Assembly: GCA_039619475.1 (NCBI GenBank)
Contig: CM077116.1
Coordinates: forward strand, 372,076,294-372,140,293
Source: Icerya purchasi
Taxonomy: Eukaryota > Arthropoda > Insecta > Hemiptera > Monophlebidae
Direction: 5' to 3'
DNA length: 64,000 nt
In this document: piece by piece, positions 25,935 to 36,996 of the stretch
Position numbering within the stretch: position 1 is the stretch's first letter
Layout of the letters: every line of letters begins with the position of its first letter
Position numbers and translations under genes: made by a program
Notes under the pieces: model-generated
The model's input: the letters and a program-made list of their open reading frames with translations, nothing else
Databases searched by the model: none
What the model was told of the DNA's origin: nothing

Positions 25935-26400
25935 ATATCTTCTTCTTCTTCTTCTTCTTCTTTTTAAGAGCCTTGCTCTTGTCTTGTAGCTTAACCTATT
26001 TTCCATTTTTCTTCTGTCTTGTGCTACGTTCTTAATATTATTATAATCCATTTCCAATTTGATTTTTATCTAATCTATCCATTTAAGACGAGGTCTGCCT
26101 CGTTTCCTCTTCTCCTCTAGTTTCCCTTCGATTATTGTCGATATGAAGGTGTTGCGGCGTAGTATCTGTCTCAAAAAAAATCTGTCTCTTCTTTGTTCCA
26201 AAATTTTTATCAGCTTCCTTTCTTTTTCTAGCATTTCCAAAGTTTCTGTATTTATTTTCTTCTGAGTCCATGAGCTATTTAAAAAGGCGGCGCTATCCCC
26301 ACATTTCAAAAATCGGTTTTTAAGATTCTTTTTGTTAATACCCATGTTTCCGAACCATATAACAACACACTTCATATGTAAGTCTTTTGCTGATCATAGT
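25935..26400 (-). pseudogene. RTE-like LINE 3' fragment with (GAA)n tail
   Basis: The minus strand encodes the far C-terminus of an endonuclease/reverse-transcriptase LINE. It reads FFLRQILRRNTFISTIIEGK followed by EEKRKRGRPRLKWID, the hallmark 'HILRHxxFxxxIxEGKxxGKRGRGRPR' end of RTE-like elements. It then runs through AQDRRKMENR into a short tandem (GAA)n tail at about 25,938-25,962, the kind of microsatellite 3' end typical of RTE elements. The reverse transcriptase core is missing, so the copy is strongly 5'-truncated. Confidence 0.75.
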
Positions 26401-26404
26401 TTAA

Positions 26405-26900
26405 AAAACTAAGTAAGGATTATGAAATTTTATGATATTTCTTCGCGACAGACAAAATTTACATTGAAGCCACCCATAAGATTAGCCTACGTCGAAAAAA
26501 TAATATTAAAATGATGGAACTATAGAACTATTATAGTTGCACAAAATGTGGAACATAATCAAATTATTTCTGTCGATTTCTATTTAAACGGTAAATAAAT
26601 CTACGAATAATAATGCGGCACTAAACTGCATGGGTACGGCCGTATAAAAAATGTGTAATGAAGAAAGAAAAGTTTTTGTAAGTAAATTCATTTCAGAACC
26701 GATCATCTCATATCACATTCGGTTTTAGTCATAAAATTTTCTCTATTTTAACGATAAATTGATTGCCAGGTAAATTTTTCCAAATTTTTGATTACTATCT
26801 ATTTAATGTTGCTCCCCGCCTTTTTTCTCTTCTATTATCGGCTATGCCTGATAAAATCATTATTGAATTAGTCAGCCGTAATTTAGCTACCTGATGATCA
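26405..26900. other. A+T-rich DNA, nothing identified
   Basis: No coding or repeat signal was recognised between the RTE fragment and the MITE. Confidence 0.5.
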
Positions 26901-26901
26901 A

Positions 26902-27167
26902 GGGCGTCGCCAGCCGATGAGCCAGTGGGAGGGAAAGATGATAGAAAGAGGATATGAGTTATAGGGGAAAAATAAAATTTATAAGTTGTAAAGGGTTAAT
27001 ATTTTATTAAACAAGAATAAAATCTTAATTAAAATTTCGTGGGTTTCTGGCAAATTGTTCTAGTAATTTATTATAAAAGTATTCCAAATTGACCGTGATT
27101 ACACGCCTATGAATAATGGCCAGTTGATTTAAAAAGTTTCAAGGCTCCAGGGGAGCTGGCGACGTCC
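26902..27167 (-). repeat. MITE with gggcgtcgccagc terminal repeats, copy 1
   Basis: This 266-bp element has imperfect terminal inverted repeats (gggcgtcgccagc at the left, gctggcgacgtcc at the right) and no coding capacity. The interior aligns in reverse orientation with 36,147-36,445, for example ggatatgagtta, aaaaataaaattta, caagaataaaatcttaatta. No clear target duplication was found. Confidence 0.75.
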
Positions 27168-27169
27168 AT

Positions 27170-29085
27170 GCTGATGATGGTTCTATTCTGGTGAACGTTT
27201 ACTTTATTCGACAAACAGTTGAAAGCGTATAAAAATTTTAAAAAAAATAAAAAAGCCTTCTTATCAATACGCTACATCGCGTAGAATTGCTTCAACGACT
27301 GTCATATTGGTGTGTTCTTAGTGTTCAATGAAATATTTTGGCTAGTGCTGGACTAAAGCAGAACTAGAAACCTTCCTAATACAGAGCGAAAATTGCTGAA
27401 TGGATATGACGCGAGCGCAGCTGCTGATCAGAATTTGCGTATTCATCGCACAAAACTGCTTTGTCATCGCGACGCCAGATCAAATGAACGACGCAGAAAA
27501 ATAAAACGAACATGGCATAAAAATTTTTAATTATAATTATTAATGTCCGATGGACTTTAATTGCAGTGGTTTCGGAGAAGTGTAAACTTTCTGACTAGAT
27601 ATTACATCGTAAATTGTCTATTTTATTTCACCGAACGCATTCCATTTAACGAAATTACTGTTAAACTTACCTCCAGTTAAGGAATAGCTTTTGCGCCGGT
27701 ACAGCATAACTATTTCCCGTATGTTCCGCTTATTTCGCTGGCGACGATTAGAGTTTGTTAAGCGTTTCAGACTTGAAAATCTTTGCAATCACCTTTGAAC
27801 AGCTGCAACATAGCCAAACGACCTGTAAATTATCTTCCGCTTTAATATCATTTTCTAAACGGAAAATTTTACACGCTAATTTTATTGAGTAACACCTCAA
27901 TTTGGAAGTTTATTAATCTTTTTTAAAGAAATTTGGATTTTCCAAGGAAGTTTCTAAAGATGGTCAGGACGTTGAAAACCAAATTCGTATACGAATGTTA
28001 AGGATAAGTTCGAAATAATGGCGAATTTATGTGTGTTTTTTTTTTTTTTTGTTTTTAGCGAATGCTTTTTAGGGTAGCATGCGTCAAATTTCTTCAGATT
28101 GGTGCGAGGTAACCTTGCGATTGTCCTACCACAGTTAATGGTTTTTTGTGATCTTTAAAGTGTTTTGTAGCCGCGCTACACGCGCCAAAAACAAACGCAA
28201 TAACTGACAGATATTACCCTTTTTATCAAAAAAGAAATGTTGAGGTTACTTCGTGCGAAGAAGTTTTGCACAGTGTTTCTAGATCTAGAATTAAATAGTT
28301 TACCTTCCTTGAAAAACCCGAATGATATAGAAAATAAAAATAGCTTTATGTTTGCCGTGTTAGCCGAATTCACAAGGAACGCGTTTAGTATGTGGCAATA
28401 CATCATATTACAAAATATGTACGATTTTCGTTATATATTCGGTTCTAGCCGATATCGAAACATGTGAAAGAACACAGTATCAAAGAATTTGTATAAGCTG
28501 ATCGAATTCGGTGATGTCGAACCTAATATGAGCAGATATAGAATCAAAGTTACGTATTCCGAAAAAACCGTAGCTTGTTAAACCACAAACATCTCAACAA
28601 TATAATATTATATCGGGGATCTAATGGAAATTTCCAGTTTGCTTGGATAATGAAATTCAGTCAGTTACTGCAGATCGCCGAAAGCGAAATTTATTTGCTG
28701 ACAATGATCCCTTGAATACGGATTACGAGCATGACAACATTCACGAATGCGACGAAGTCAATTGACGTTACATGCATTGTATGTATAAAAAAACAAAATA
28801 AAGACACCTATTCTCCTCTTTTTACACATATTTTTTATTTTTCAAAAACTTTCTAGATTGTTTTATACAAATACAATGCGTGTAAACTTTATTACAATAT
28901 AATATAATAATAAATATTTTTCATACACTTACATTTTATTTAAGTAATATTCTTTTTTATATTTCATAAACTCGAAATTAATTTAAACTTTTTCCCTTGA
29001 TAATAAACTACCAACTCCGGTTTGTATTAAATTCTCTTGCTCCCTGTGTTGAATATTCGAATCGATATCACCTAAAAGATCATTT
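27170..29085. other. Unassigned DNA, possibly the flank or 5' part of the Polinton remnant
   Basis: Frames of 76 residues occur around 28,176-28,467 on both strands, and a plus-strand frame near 28,645-28,764 ends in an acidic tail reading NIHECDEVN. I recognise none of them. They lie next to clear Polinton genes and could belong to that element. A T-run is near 28,036-28,050. No other structure was seen. Confidence 0.35.
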
Positions 29086-29089
29086 TATT

Positions 29090-29819
29090 CGTTAGTACAT
29101 CACGGTTAAACTGTTTCCACGCCGTACTTTTTCCTTTTTGATTTCTTCCTTCATCCTATTCTCAGCACCATTTTTAACATTTCTCCGCAAAAGGCTATCA
29201 ATTGCTTTCTCAAAGTGATTTTCTATTTCTTCTCGTTGTTTATCAATTATTCCCTTAGAAATTCGTTTTCGCATTTTTACGTTTAACTCATTTATTAAGC
29301 CTCGAAATATTCGAACTGTGTACTTTTCACTTCATTTTCATGTTTTGAAATTCGTGTAGATAACAATGAAAAATCATTCGAAAGCGTGTTTAATTTATCC
29401 GTTAGTTTTTTTTTGCAATACATTCTTCATACGATGAAAAATTAAATATCGTATCACCCTTAAATTTTGACATTTCATCGTTTGTCGCGTCGATTTTACT
29501 CGGAAGATTACCGATTTTCTATTACTGTCGGTAATTTTACTATCAAAATCTTTGGCGAAAATTTATGTTTTGCCTGTAGCAAACGAATATAACTGTTCAA
29601 CTTTTTATCACGTATTTCCGCAGCTGTGAGAGTTTTCATCGATTTATAGGACACAATCTACAATTCGGACGGTTCTCGATATATCGTACTAACATTTAGT
29701 AATCGTTTTCCTTTAAAATTATAATTTCCTTTTGAATCCAAAACAGTATTTGCATTTTCGCAAGATGTACCGCTGCCACCATTTGGCATATAATTTCCAC
29801 TCCTACGGAGTGGCATTAC
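29090..29819 (-). pseudogene. Degenerate coiled-coil-like protein next to the integrase, Polinton-associated
   Basis: On the minus strand an ATG at 29,819 opens MPLRRSGNYMPNGGSG, followed by VLDSKGNYNFKGKRLLNVST, and stops after about 50 codons. The same strand then continues in short charged pieces such as TAAEIRDKKLNSYI and, near 29,092-29,274, a 60-residue Lys/Glu-rich block (KQREEIENHFEKAIDSLLRR) consistent with a coiled coil. The 'SKGNYNFKGKRLLNV' stretch resembles the repeat style of fibre-like or capsid-surface proteins in Polinton elements, but that role is an inference. Several stops and frameshifts make it a pseudogene. Confidence 0.4.
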
Positions 29820-29869
29820 GTAGACTAAATAATTACTAAAACGTTATCATCGATACAGGAATTTTCCAA

Positions 29870-30712
29870 ACTCGGCAATACGCTCAATTAAATATACATC
29901 GGGGTAGAGGAAGGTTTTTTGTAATTCTTTCGCATAAAAAGTAACGATTTACTGGTTCTATTTTTTAATATACAGGTCGTAGGGAAAGTAGTAAATAAAA
30001 TCCAGCTAGGAGTATAGGCTTTCTTCGATTATGTTTTAACTTTACTAATACGAATTGAATCGCCAAGTTTAACATTTTTTAATCTGTTTGCGGTAGGGAA
30101 ACGATCGGTAGGCTTCACTACATTCTCTCGCAATATTTTCTGCAACTTGTCTTTCAACGTTAAGAATTTACATCAGCAAGTGCGAATTTTATCGTAAGGT
30201 GTATTTTCGTATTAAATTTTTCAGTTAACTCAGGCAAAACTTGTTATCGATGATTTTTACGATTAGCGGTCAATTCTTTCGATATCCAATTCTTTATTGT
30301 ACGATTAAAACGTTATACAATAATACTCGCCTTAGGTGGCGAATGAGTGCTATGTAAATTAATAATATATCGATTTGAAACAGCTCGTACTTGCGGATTA
30401 TAAAAATTCTGCAAACGTTTAGGAGGTTCAACACCTCTTACAGCTAAAATTTTTTCGAACGTTTCAGCAATTATCGATCCGCTCTTTTTCTTTATAGGTA
30501 AGGTTCACGCATATCTATAAAACGCATTTATTACAGCCAATATAAATTTATGTCTTCGATTAAATCGTGCATATCGTGACATATCAATCAAATCTGCTTG
30601 CCATAAACCGTTATATCCTAAAATCTGTACGCACCGTGTCTGATATCTTTCGCGCAGGTTTATTAAGTTCATTAACTATGCCACGCTGCAATATCTTTGA
30701 TGTATAAGTTTG
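29870..30712 (-). pseudogene. Polinton/Maverick retroviral-type integrase with C-terminal chromodomain-like region
   Basis: The integrase inserts the linear double-stranded element into chromosomal DNA. On the minus strand the remnant reads ELNKPARK, then LWQADLIDMSRYARFNRR (first catalytic Asp region), LAVINAFYRYA, ETFEKILAVRG, INLHSTHSPPKAS (the block before the catalytic Glu), RFNRTIKNW and VLPELTEKFN. After more breaks come LGDSIRISKVKT, YTPSW and FYAKELQ followed by DVYLIERI, corresponding to the SH3-like and chromodomain parts. At least four stops or frameshifts interrupt it. It is convergent with the phospholipase and polymerase remnants, as expected if all belonged to one Polinton of 15-20 kb. 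Confidence 0.85.
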
Positions 30713-30872
30713 TTTTCTAGACACCTTTTTCGAATACTAATAATATTAATATAAAAAAAAAAAAAAAAAATCAGTATGGTAGCTGAATGTAATCTTTATA
30801 CCATGAAATAAGAATTGTACCTATTGCATATTCATTTACAAAAGGACTATATTGTATTTCATATAATTTATC

Positions 30873-31470
30873 GGTAGTGTAAAAATTCGGGTACTGGTAA
30901 GTCTGACATCCCAATCGCAAAACCGTGTCCGCAAGCCAAAAACTAACCCAAGTATTCTATCGGGAGGGGCAAAAACTAACCCGAATTCTTGTACCGGAGC
31001 CTAAAATACACTTGAGTTTCCCCCGTTCCCTTTGCAGTCCCACTACTCCGAAAACCCTGTCCCCCGGCGAAGGATATCAATCCTAATTCTGATTCCGCAG
31101 CTATAAAGTAACATGTTTTTTAAGTTTACTTGTATTTAATTAAATTATAACCCAATTTCCCGTCGTGAGATCCAAAGTTCACCCAACCCCATTCCTTAGA
31201 CTGTTCCAGACCGATAATCCGAACACCCTATTCTCTGGAAAAGGGCTCTCCAACCACTGAACCGTTGTATGAACTTATCGGATTTCAGAATGTATAAAAA
31301 TTAACCAATAAATTATATTTAACGTATGAAACTAACCATAGTCCTCTTTGTCCATTCATCCCCCTTTTAGAGTCATATTATAATATATAATTTACATATT
31401 TATCCGCGGCCGTAATATTTCTTTAATTATTCTTATCGATAATATTTTTAATCGATCGCGATATACTTAG
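30873..31470 (+). repeat. Left terminal inverted repeat of the 2.2-kb element
   Basis: This arm aligns with the reverse complement of 32,454-33,082 along its whole length with substitutions and small indels. Shared words include aaaaactaaccc, aacatgttttttaagtttac, taattaaattataaccca and gcggccgtaatatttct. The divergence shows the element is not recent. Confidence 0.85.
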
Positions 31471-32453
31471 CTCGATCAGTTATTTAGACAATAGAATATA
31501 AGATGAGAGCATGCTAGAAGGAGATGGATATGTGCTATAGTTGTGCATGATCATGCATCAGACAGAGTGGGATGTAATGGTGCATATGTGACTGTGTGAT
31601 AGAATTTACCGGCTATGCAGTAACGATTAATATCTCCGCAATTCCTGGATATGGATGTCGTAAATTAGCCTGTTGAAAAGGGATGAAAATAACGGTACCT
31701 AATTTGGTCTACTTTTCAGTGGGAGAGATTGCTGGCTTTCACTGCGATTCTTGGGAAAGGTACATTGATTGCATAAATTACCCTGCTGCAAATGATGTTG
31801 CGAATGAATGGATAGCGGGGGGCGGGGAACTTCTTAGTCTGCGAAGCAGCGATTGTTTTTTTTGAAAAAACAATGAGGTGTACGCGCCTCGAAGGCGGTC
31901 AGTGGCGATGATGTTGATTTTTCGTGCGTGTGTGTGCGTATATGTGTGTATGAGGGCAAGACTGAAAAATATTCTTCTGCCGAATAACGGTAAATAGCGG
32001 GTCTTGCGCAGACAAAGGCTGATGCAATGACGAGCTGTATACCTGAAGAAGTTGCCGATTCCTGGAAAAGGGAGATTGACGTTTGCAGCAACAGTGCTGC
32101 GATGTAGCTCAGCGGGGGGTGAAAATATTCGTTCCTTCGTTTAATGATTAACTATACGGAGATGTGTATAATATTAAAAATAATTACGACGCCGATAAAA
32201 AAATTTTATTTTGCCCGGAGACTTTCCCTATCCGAGAGTTAAAATTTTATAAAAATTTAAAAGCACGATAGAAATAAAAATAATTATTTGCGGAAAAATT
32301 TTTAATTGACCGGGGATTTTTCCCTATCAGAAGTTTTACTTTAATTAAATAGACAAATAATTAAAATGATGTTTAGCGGTATACGCTTAATATTAAAAAT
32401 AATTTATCCAGGTAAACTCGTATTACATTTTAAAAAATACCCTTTGAATTAGT

Positions 32454-33082
32454 ATACTAGTATATCGAAATCGATTAAAAATATTACGGATAAAAATAAT
32501 TAGAGAAATATTACGGCCGCGGAAAAATATGTATGTAAATTATATATCATAATATGACTCTAAATGGGGGATGAACAGACAAAGAGGACTACGGCTAGTT
32601 TCATACTTTAAATATAATTTATTGGTTAATTTTTATACAGTTCTGAAATCTGATAGGTTCGTAAAACGGTTCAGTGATTGGAGGGCTCTTTTTCAAAGGA
32701 CAGGGTGTTCGGATTATCAGTCTGGCACAATCTAAGGGATGGGGTTGGGTGAACTTTGAATCCTCTGACGGGAACTTGGGTTATAATTTAATTAAATATA
32801 AGTAAACTTAAAAAACATGTTACTTAATAGCTGCGGAACAAGAATTGAGGTTGGGGTTCTTTTCCAGAGGACAGGGTGTTCCGATTAGCAGGACTGCAGG
32901 AGAAACGGGGCGGGAGAACTGGGGGGACTGGGGGAAACTTGGGTGTATTTTGGGCTCCAGAACAAGAATTGGGGTTAGTTTTTTCCCCCCCTGATAAAAT
33001 ACTTGGGTTAGTTTTCGGCCTGTGGACATGGTTTTAAGGTTGTGACCTTCAGACTTCCCAGTCCCTGTATTTTTACACTACT
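32454..33082 (-). repeat. Right terminal inverted repeat of the 2.2-kb element
   Basis: Inverted partner of 30,873-31,470. The right arm preserves the AG terminus, while the left arm has GG. G-rich runs (near 32,920-32,935 and the C-run near 32,986) are specific to this arm and account for part of the length difference. Confidence 0.85.
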
Positions 33083-33089
33083 TTTATCT

Positions 33090-33380
33090 CTAGGTTCCAT
33101 ATCACCACCGTTTATACAAAATGGGTTTATTCCTGAATCCGGATCCTAGCTCCTTCTTAATTTTGTCACCATCATTGTATACATCGTTTGTTTTATATTT
33201 TCCACTTGTACTATGCACCAGCTTTTGTTTTTGGATCAAAGAATCAGTTATTGGATTAACATCATTTTTCATTCTTTTAGATTTTTGTAATGCTTCTTGA
33301 ATATCTGATAGTGGTTTCGTGATAGATTCAAACACAGCAGTTGAAGTATTTATATTAGATTTGGACTCGGACTTTTTAAC
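33090..33380 (-). pseudogene. Unidentified minus-strand coding remnant beside the 2.2-kb element
   Basis: A 77-codon frame on the minus strand includes MFESITKPLSDIQEALQKSK and NDGDKIKKELGSGFRNKP. A second frame of the same strand stays open into the 6-bp target site and resumes on the far side of the 2.2-kb element (30,741-30,866) for about 30 further codons. Its position between the Polinton integrase and the phospholipase-like gene suggests a structural gene of the same Polinton. I cannot name its family. Confidence 0.35.
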
Positions 33381-33449
33381 ACATTATATTTATTCATTAT
33401 AACAATTTATATTTTGGTTGATACAAAGAAGTACTAGTCAAATAAGCAG

Positions 33450-35915
33450 TCGCAGACCAAGAGCGAATACTGGTGGAAAGTCTCAGGCAGACGATTCCAG
33501 TAGTGACAGGGCAGCAAGCATGAGGGGGCAGAGGGACAGGTTGGGAACTGCCTATAAAACTCTGTCTCCCTAAGACTACTTAATAACCCTTGGCGAGTCG
33601 AGGCCGCCTGTATGAATACGTCTTGCCTGTGCTATCCCAGTAGCAAACCGCTGTCTTGCGGGTGGGGATTTCACCCAAAGGCTAAGGGAGTAAATCTTGG
33701 CAGAAAATCCGGTGGAAGGAAACGGGAAACCACCACTGTACGATTCCTAGTATAAATGATGGCATGTGAAAGATCTGGTAATGCTGCATCCATGGGACGC
33801 ACTGGAAACGGTGTGTCAGGCAATGGGCGATCCCCTGCAGTAATGCATAGGGATTCGAGTTCCCCTGTGCCTAGTCGGGTACAGAACTCTGCAGTAGGGA
33901 AATGCGACAAGGAAATGGTTTTGGGAAACATACAAGATTAGAACATGGAATGTGAGATCAATGAAGTCTGACAAACTAGCGAATTTAAAACAAAAAATGA
34001 AAAGATTGAAGGTAGATATCCTCGGAGTAAGTGAACTAAGTGTGGAGTGAAGATTACAGATTTATATATTGCGGCGCTACGAATCGAATGGCAGGAGTTG
34101 GATTCCCCTTAAACAAGCGGGTAGTAAATAAAGTCAAAAGTGTTTATGGATACTATGAAAGAATCATTTTAATAAAAATCGAATCGGAATCTACTGATTT
34201 AGTTTTAACGCAAGTCTAGATGCCAACGAGTGCACACGCAGATGAAGAAATTGAAGACGTATACCAACAGATAGAAGAAATATTAATGGATATAGATACC
34301 AAAGACAACTTAATGATTTTAGAGGATTGGAATGCGATAGTAGGAGAGGAAAAAGCAAAAAATATGGGAGGAAAATTTGGACTTGGAGAACGTAATAAAA
34401 GAGGGGAAAGTGTGGTAGAATTCTGTATCTGTCATGACTTAATCATAACTAACGCAATGTTCGACCAACCAAAAAGAAGAAGATATACTTGGAGAGCCCG
34501 CGGTAATACTGAAAGATATAAATTAAACTATATCCTAGTACGCAGTAGGTATCGCAACCAAGTGAAGGTTTGTAAAAGTTGTCCAGGCGCGGATGTAGAA
34601 TCCGACCATATACCGATAATAATGACAAGCAAGTTACGGATGAAAAAAAAAATAAGAAACAAAAATTTTAAAAGACGGAACATAAAGAAAATTAAAAATG
34701 ATTAAAAACTGCAGAAAGTATTTATGGAAGAAACCGATAAAGCAATTAGCAAGGATACACCGCTCCATACAAGGATCGACGAGAAATGGAATTACATCAA
34801 ACAGAAAATAACTAAAAGTGCGGAAGAACAAATAGGCATAGAAGAAAAAATAATTTACAAGTCATGGGTAACTAAAGAAATACTACATCTAATGGAATTA
34901 AGAAGAATGGCTAAGTTAAATAATAACGAGCAAAAATATAAGAAATATCGAAATATGGTAAGCGTAGAAATTCGGAAAGCCAAGGAAAAATGGATCGGCG
35001 AAAAGTGTAAAACTATAGATGATAATATGAAAAAGGGCAATACAGAAAAGGCCTACAATGATATCAAAAGACAATTTTCAGGTAAAAGAAAGAAACTAAG
35101 TACCTTAAGAGACAAAAACGGCAAGCTGTTAGTTGATAATAAGGATATTCAAAACAGATGGAAACAATACATTGAAGAGCTATACAACGGTGATCCAATT
35201 AATGATTCAATTTTGAAAGAAGAAGCCGACCTACAAGAAGAAGAGGAAGGTCCGCCCATATTAAAAAGTGAATTCGAAAAAGCATTAAACAAACTAAAGA
35301 CAAACAAAGCGGTAGGTGTTGATCAAATTCCTGGATAACTGCTTAAATTAACAGGTGACAAAGCCAAAAACACTATATTTAATTTACTAAATGAAATATA
35401 CATGGAAGGAACCATTCCAAAAGATTTCGAACAGGATCTGTTGGTCTCCATACCAAAAAAGCATAATGCTCAAGAATGTAAAGATTATAGAACACTGAAT
35501 ATTTTGCCTCACGCTCTCAAAATTTTGACAAGAATCATTTACAATGGAATAGAAGGTAAAATTGAAAACAACTTAAGGGATGATCAGTTTGGTTTCAGGA
35601 AGAACAAAGGCGTTAGAGAAGCTATACTCTCTCTACATTTGATCATTGAAAAAACTATGTAAATAGAGATGAGATGAAATGATTGGACATCTGATCAGAC
35701 ATTCAGAATGGATGACAACAATAATGGAAGGAAAGATGAACGGAAGAAGGAGTAACGGCAGACCAAGATTTAGACATATATGGACCAAATAAAATCGGTG
35801 AAAGTTATACCACCATATCAACACGTGACCACTCCCGAGTATGGATCTAGCACGGCCATATTAATACCCACCAACCATTAGGTTGAGGGAAGAAAGAAGA
35901 AGACAAAGAAGTTAC
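33450..35915 (+). mobile_element. RTE-like LINE, internally deleted
   Basis: The element comprises a G+C-richer 5' region (about 33,450-33,930), endonuclease and partial reverse transcriptase, an internal deletion after about 35,662, the C-terminal tail block and a purine-rich 3' end with short GAA/GAAA repeats (35,888-35,915) instead of a long poly(A). That 3' end matches RTE practice and the fragment at 25.9 kb. It lies between the coding remnant at 33.1 kb and the MITE at 36.1 kb, so it probably inserted into the Polinton remnant. Target duplications were not resolved. Confidence 0.75.
33937..35790 (+). pseudogene. RTE-like LINE endonuclease/reverse transcriptase pseudogene
   Basis: The endonuclease starts at about 33,937 with IRTWNVRSM and VDILGVSELS. 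After a frameshift near 34,045 it reads MAGVGF, a stop at 34,217, then LEDWNAIVGEE, KFGLGERNKRGESVVEFC, RRRYTWRA and ESDHIPI (catalytic Asn, Asp and His contexts). One frame continues from 34,220 to 35,662, broken only by stops at 34,703 and 35,336. It passes through NKAVGVDQIPG and DYRTLNILPHALKILTRI to QFGFRKNKG, the start of the RT palm. The palm catalytic motifs (FxDxxKAFD, xADD) are deleted. The copy resumes with MIGHLIRHSEWMTTIMEGK and RRSNGRPRF, the family's C-terminal signature, giving a dead enzyme. Confidence 0.85.
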
Positions 35916-36146
35916 TATATATGTAATAATTTTCATAATGTAATCCATTCAAATGTGTTAATAATGTAAATAACAAATTTGTTTTTAATTAAACATCTTA
36001 TATTATTTGGAAATAGTGTACAATGTTTATTACATGCTGTTTTACTAGTGATAACGCATTATTTATAGGCAATATAGTTGATTGCTTTTCAATTTTCATT
36101 ATACCAGTAGCTTATTTATTTGCTTAATAAAAAATAATAATAACAC

Positions 36147-36445
36147 GGGCGTTGCCAGTGGAAAGTAGAGGGGCAGCTGCCCCCAGACCCCCTGGAGCCT
36201 TGAAACGTTTTAATCAACTGGTCACGATGAGTATTCATAGGTGCGTAATCATGGACAATTTGAAAGACTTTTATAATAAAGTAGTAGAAAAATTTGCCAC
36301 AAACCACGAAAATTATGTTTTAATTAAGATTTTATTCTTGTTTAATAAAATATGTTAAGCCTTTACAACTTGTAAATTTTATTTTTCCCCTTAACTCATA
36401 TCCACTTTCTATTATTTTGCTCCCCCCTGACTGCTGGCGACGCCC
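36147..36445 (+). repeat. MITE with gggcgtcgccagc-type ends, copy 2
   Basis: This 299-bp copy of the element at 26,902-27,167 lies in the opposite orientation, from gggcgttgccag to ctggcgacgccc. It carries extra G/C-rich sequence next to both termini. The 60-68 residue frames over it are incidental. Confidence 0.75.
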
Positions 36446-36549
36446 TTGAATAATAGCACTAACTAGAAAGTATAAATGCACATACATTCACAGGTAAATA
36501 TTTGTAGAACTGAGCGAAAAAAGTATATATATGAAAAAATACTTTTAAA

Positions 36550-36894
36550 ATGGCAAGAAAGCGGAGAAACGATAAAATATTAAAAAAGAATACAAAGCAC
36601 GGCCATGGTCTCGGTACTGTATTAAATAGAGTTATAGATAGTCTCTCGTTTCATTTGCATTATCTGGGTTATAATTATTTAGGACCTGGTGAAAAGTTAG
36701 ATCGGCAACTAAGTTGTGGTATAACTGGCATAAATCCATTGGATGAAGCTGCTAAAGAACATGATACATATATTATATGGCAACTATTTGAATAATAAAA
36801 ACATTAGCAAGTAAAGCTTGGAAACGTGTTAAAGCATAGGGTTATAGTTTTGCAGCTGCTTTGATAACAACAAACGCTATGAAAGTAAAACGCT
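36550..36894 (+). pseudogene. Polinton capsid-associated protein, phospholipase A2-like N-terminal part
   Basis: The frame begins MARKRRNDK and contains YNYLGPGEKLD then GINPLDEAAKEHDTY. This is the calcium-binding loop (YLGPG) and the catalytic HD pair of the parvovirus VP1-type phospholipase A2 domain that many insect Polinton/adintovirus elements also carry. In parvoviruses the domain helps particles leave endosomes. In Polintons the role is presumed similar but untested. The usual 'HDIAY' reads HDTYI here, so calcium or substrate geometry may be altered. After a stop at about 36,793 the family continues in another frame as ASKAWKRVKA and LITTNAMKVKR. The gene is then cut at 36,894 by a LINE insertion. 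Confidence 0.85.
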
Positions 36895-36949
36895 TTTTTC
36901 CCCTTGGGCACGGTCACCAGCAGAACTTACCCAACGTAGAGAATTGCAC

Positions 36950-36996
<47 letters not shown>

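Larger units (their letters stand above)
30873..33082. mobile_element. 2.2-kb element with about 600-bp terminal inverted repeats and 6-bp target duplication
   Basis: The two ends are long inverted repeats (30,873-31,470 and 32,454-33,082) that start with ggtagtgtaaaaat and, on the other strand, agtagtgtaaaaat. The element is flanked by tttatc at 30,867-30,872 and tttatc at 33,083-33,088, a perfect 6-bp duplication. Long terminal inverted repeats, 5'-AG ends and 6-bp duplications are the textbook features of Polintons, so this is probably an internally deleted, non-autonomous Polinton derivative. It interrupted the older Polinton: the same strand is open on both sides. The 1-kb interior carries no recognised gene, only short frames and a degenerate direct repeat of about 97 bp near 32,210-32,330. 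Confidence 0.75.

Noticed and set aside
36946..36996. Reading frames made of alternating Ile-Tyr
   Set aside because: Translation of a (TA)n microsatellite inside the RNase H LINE fragment.
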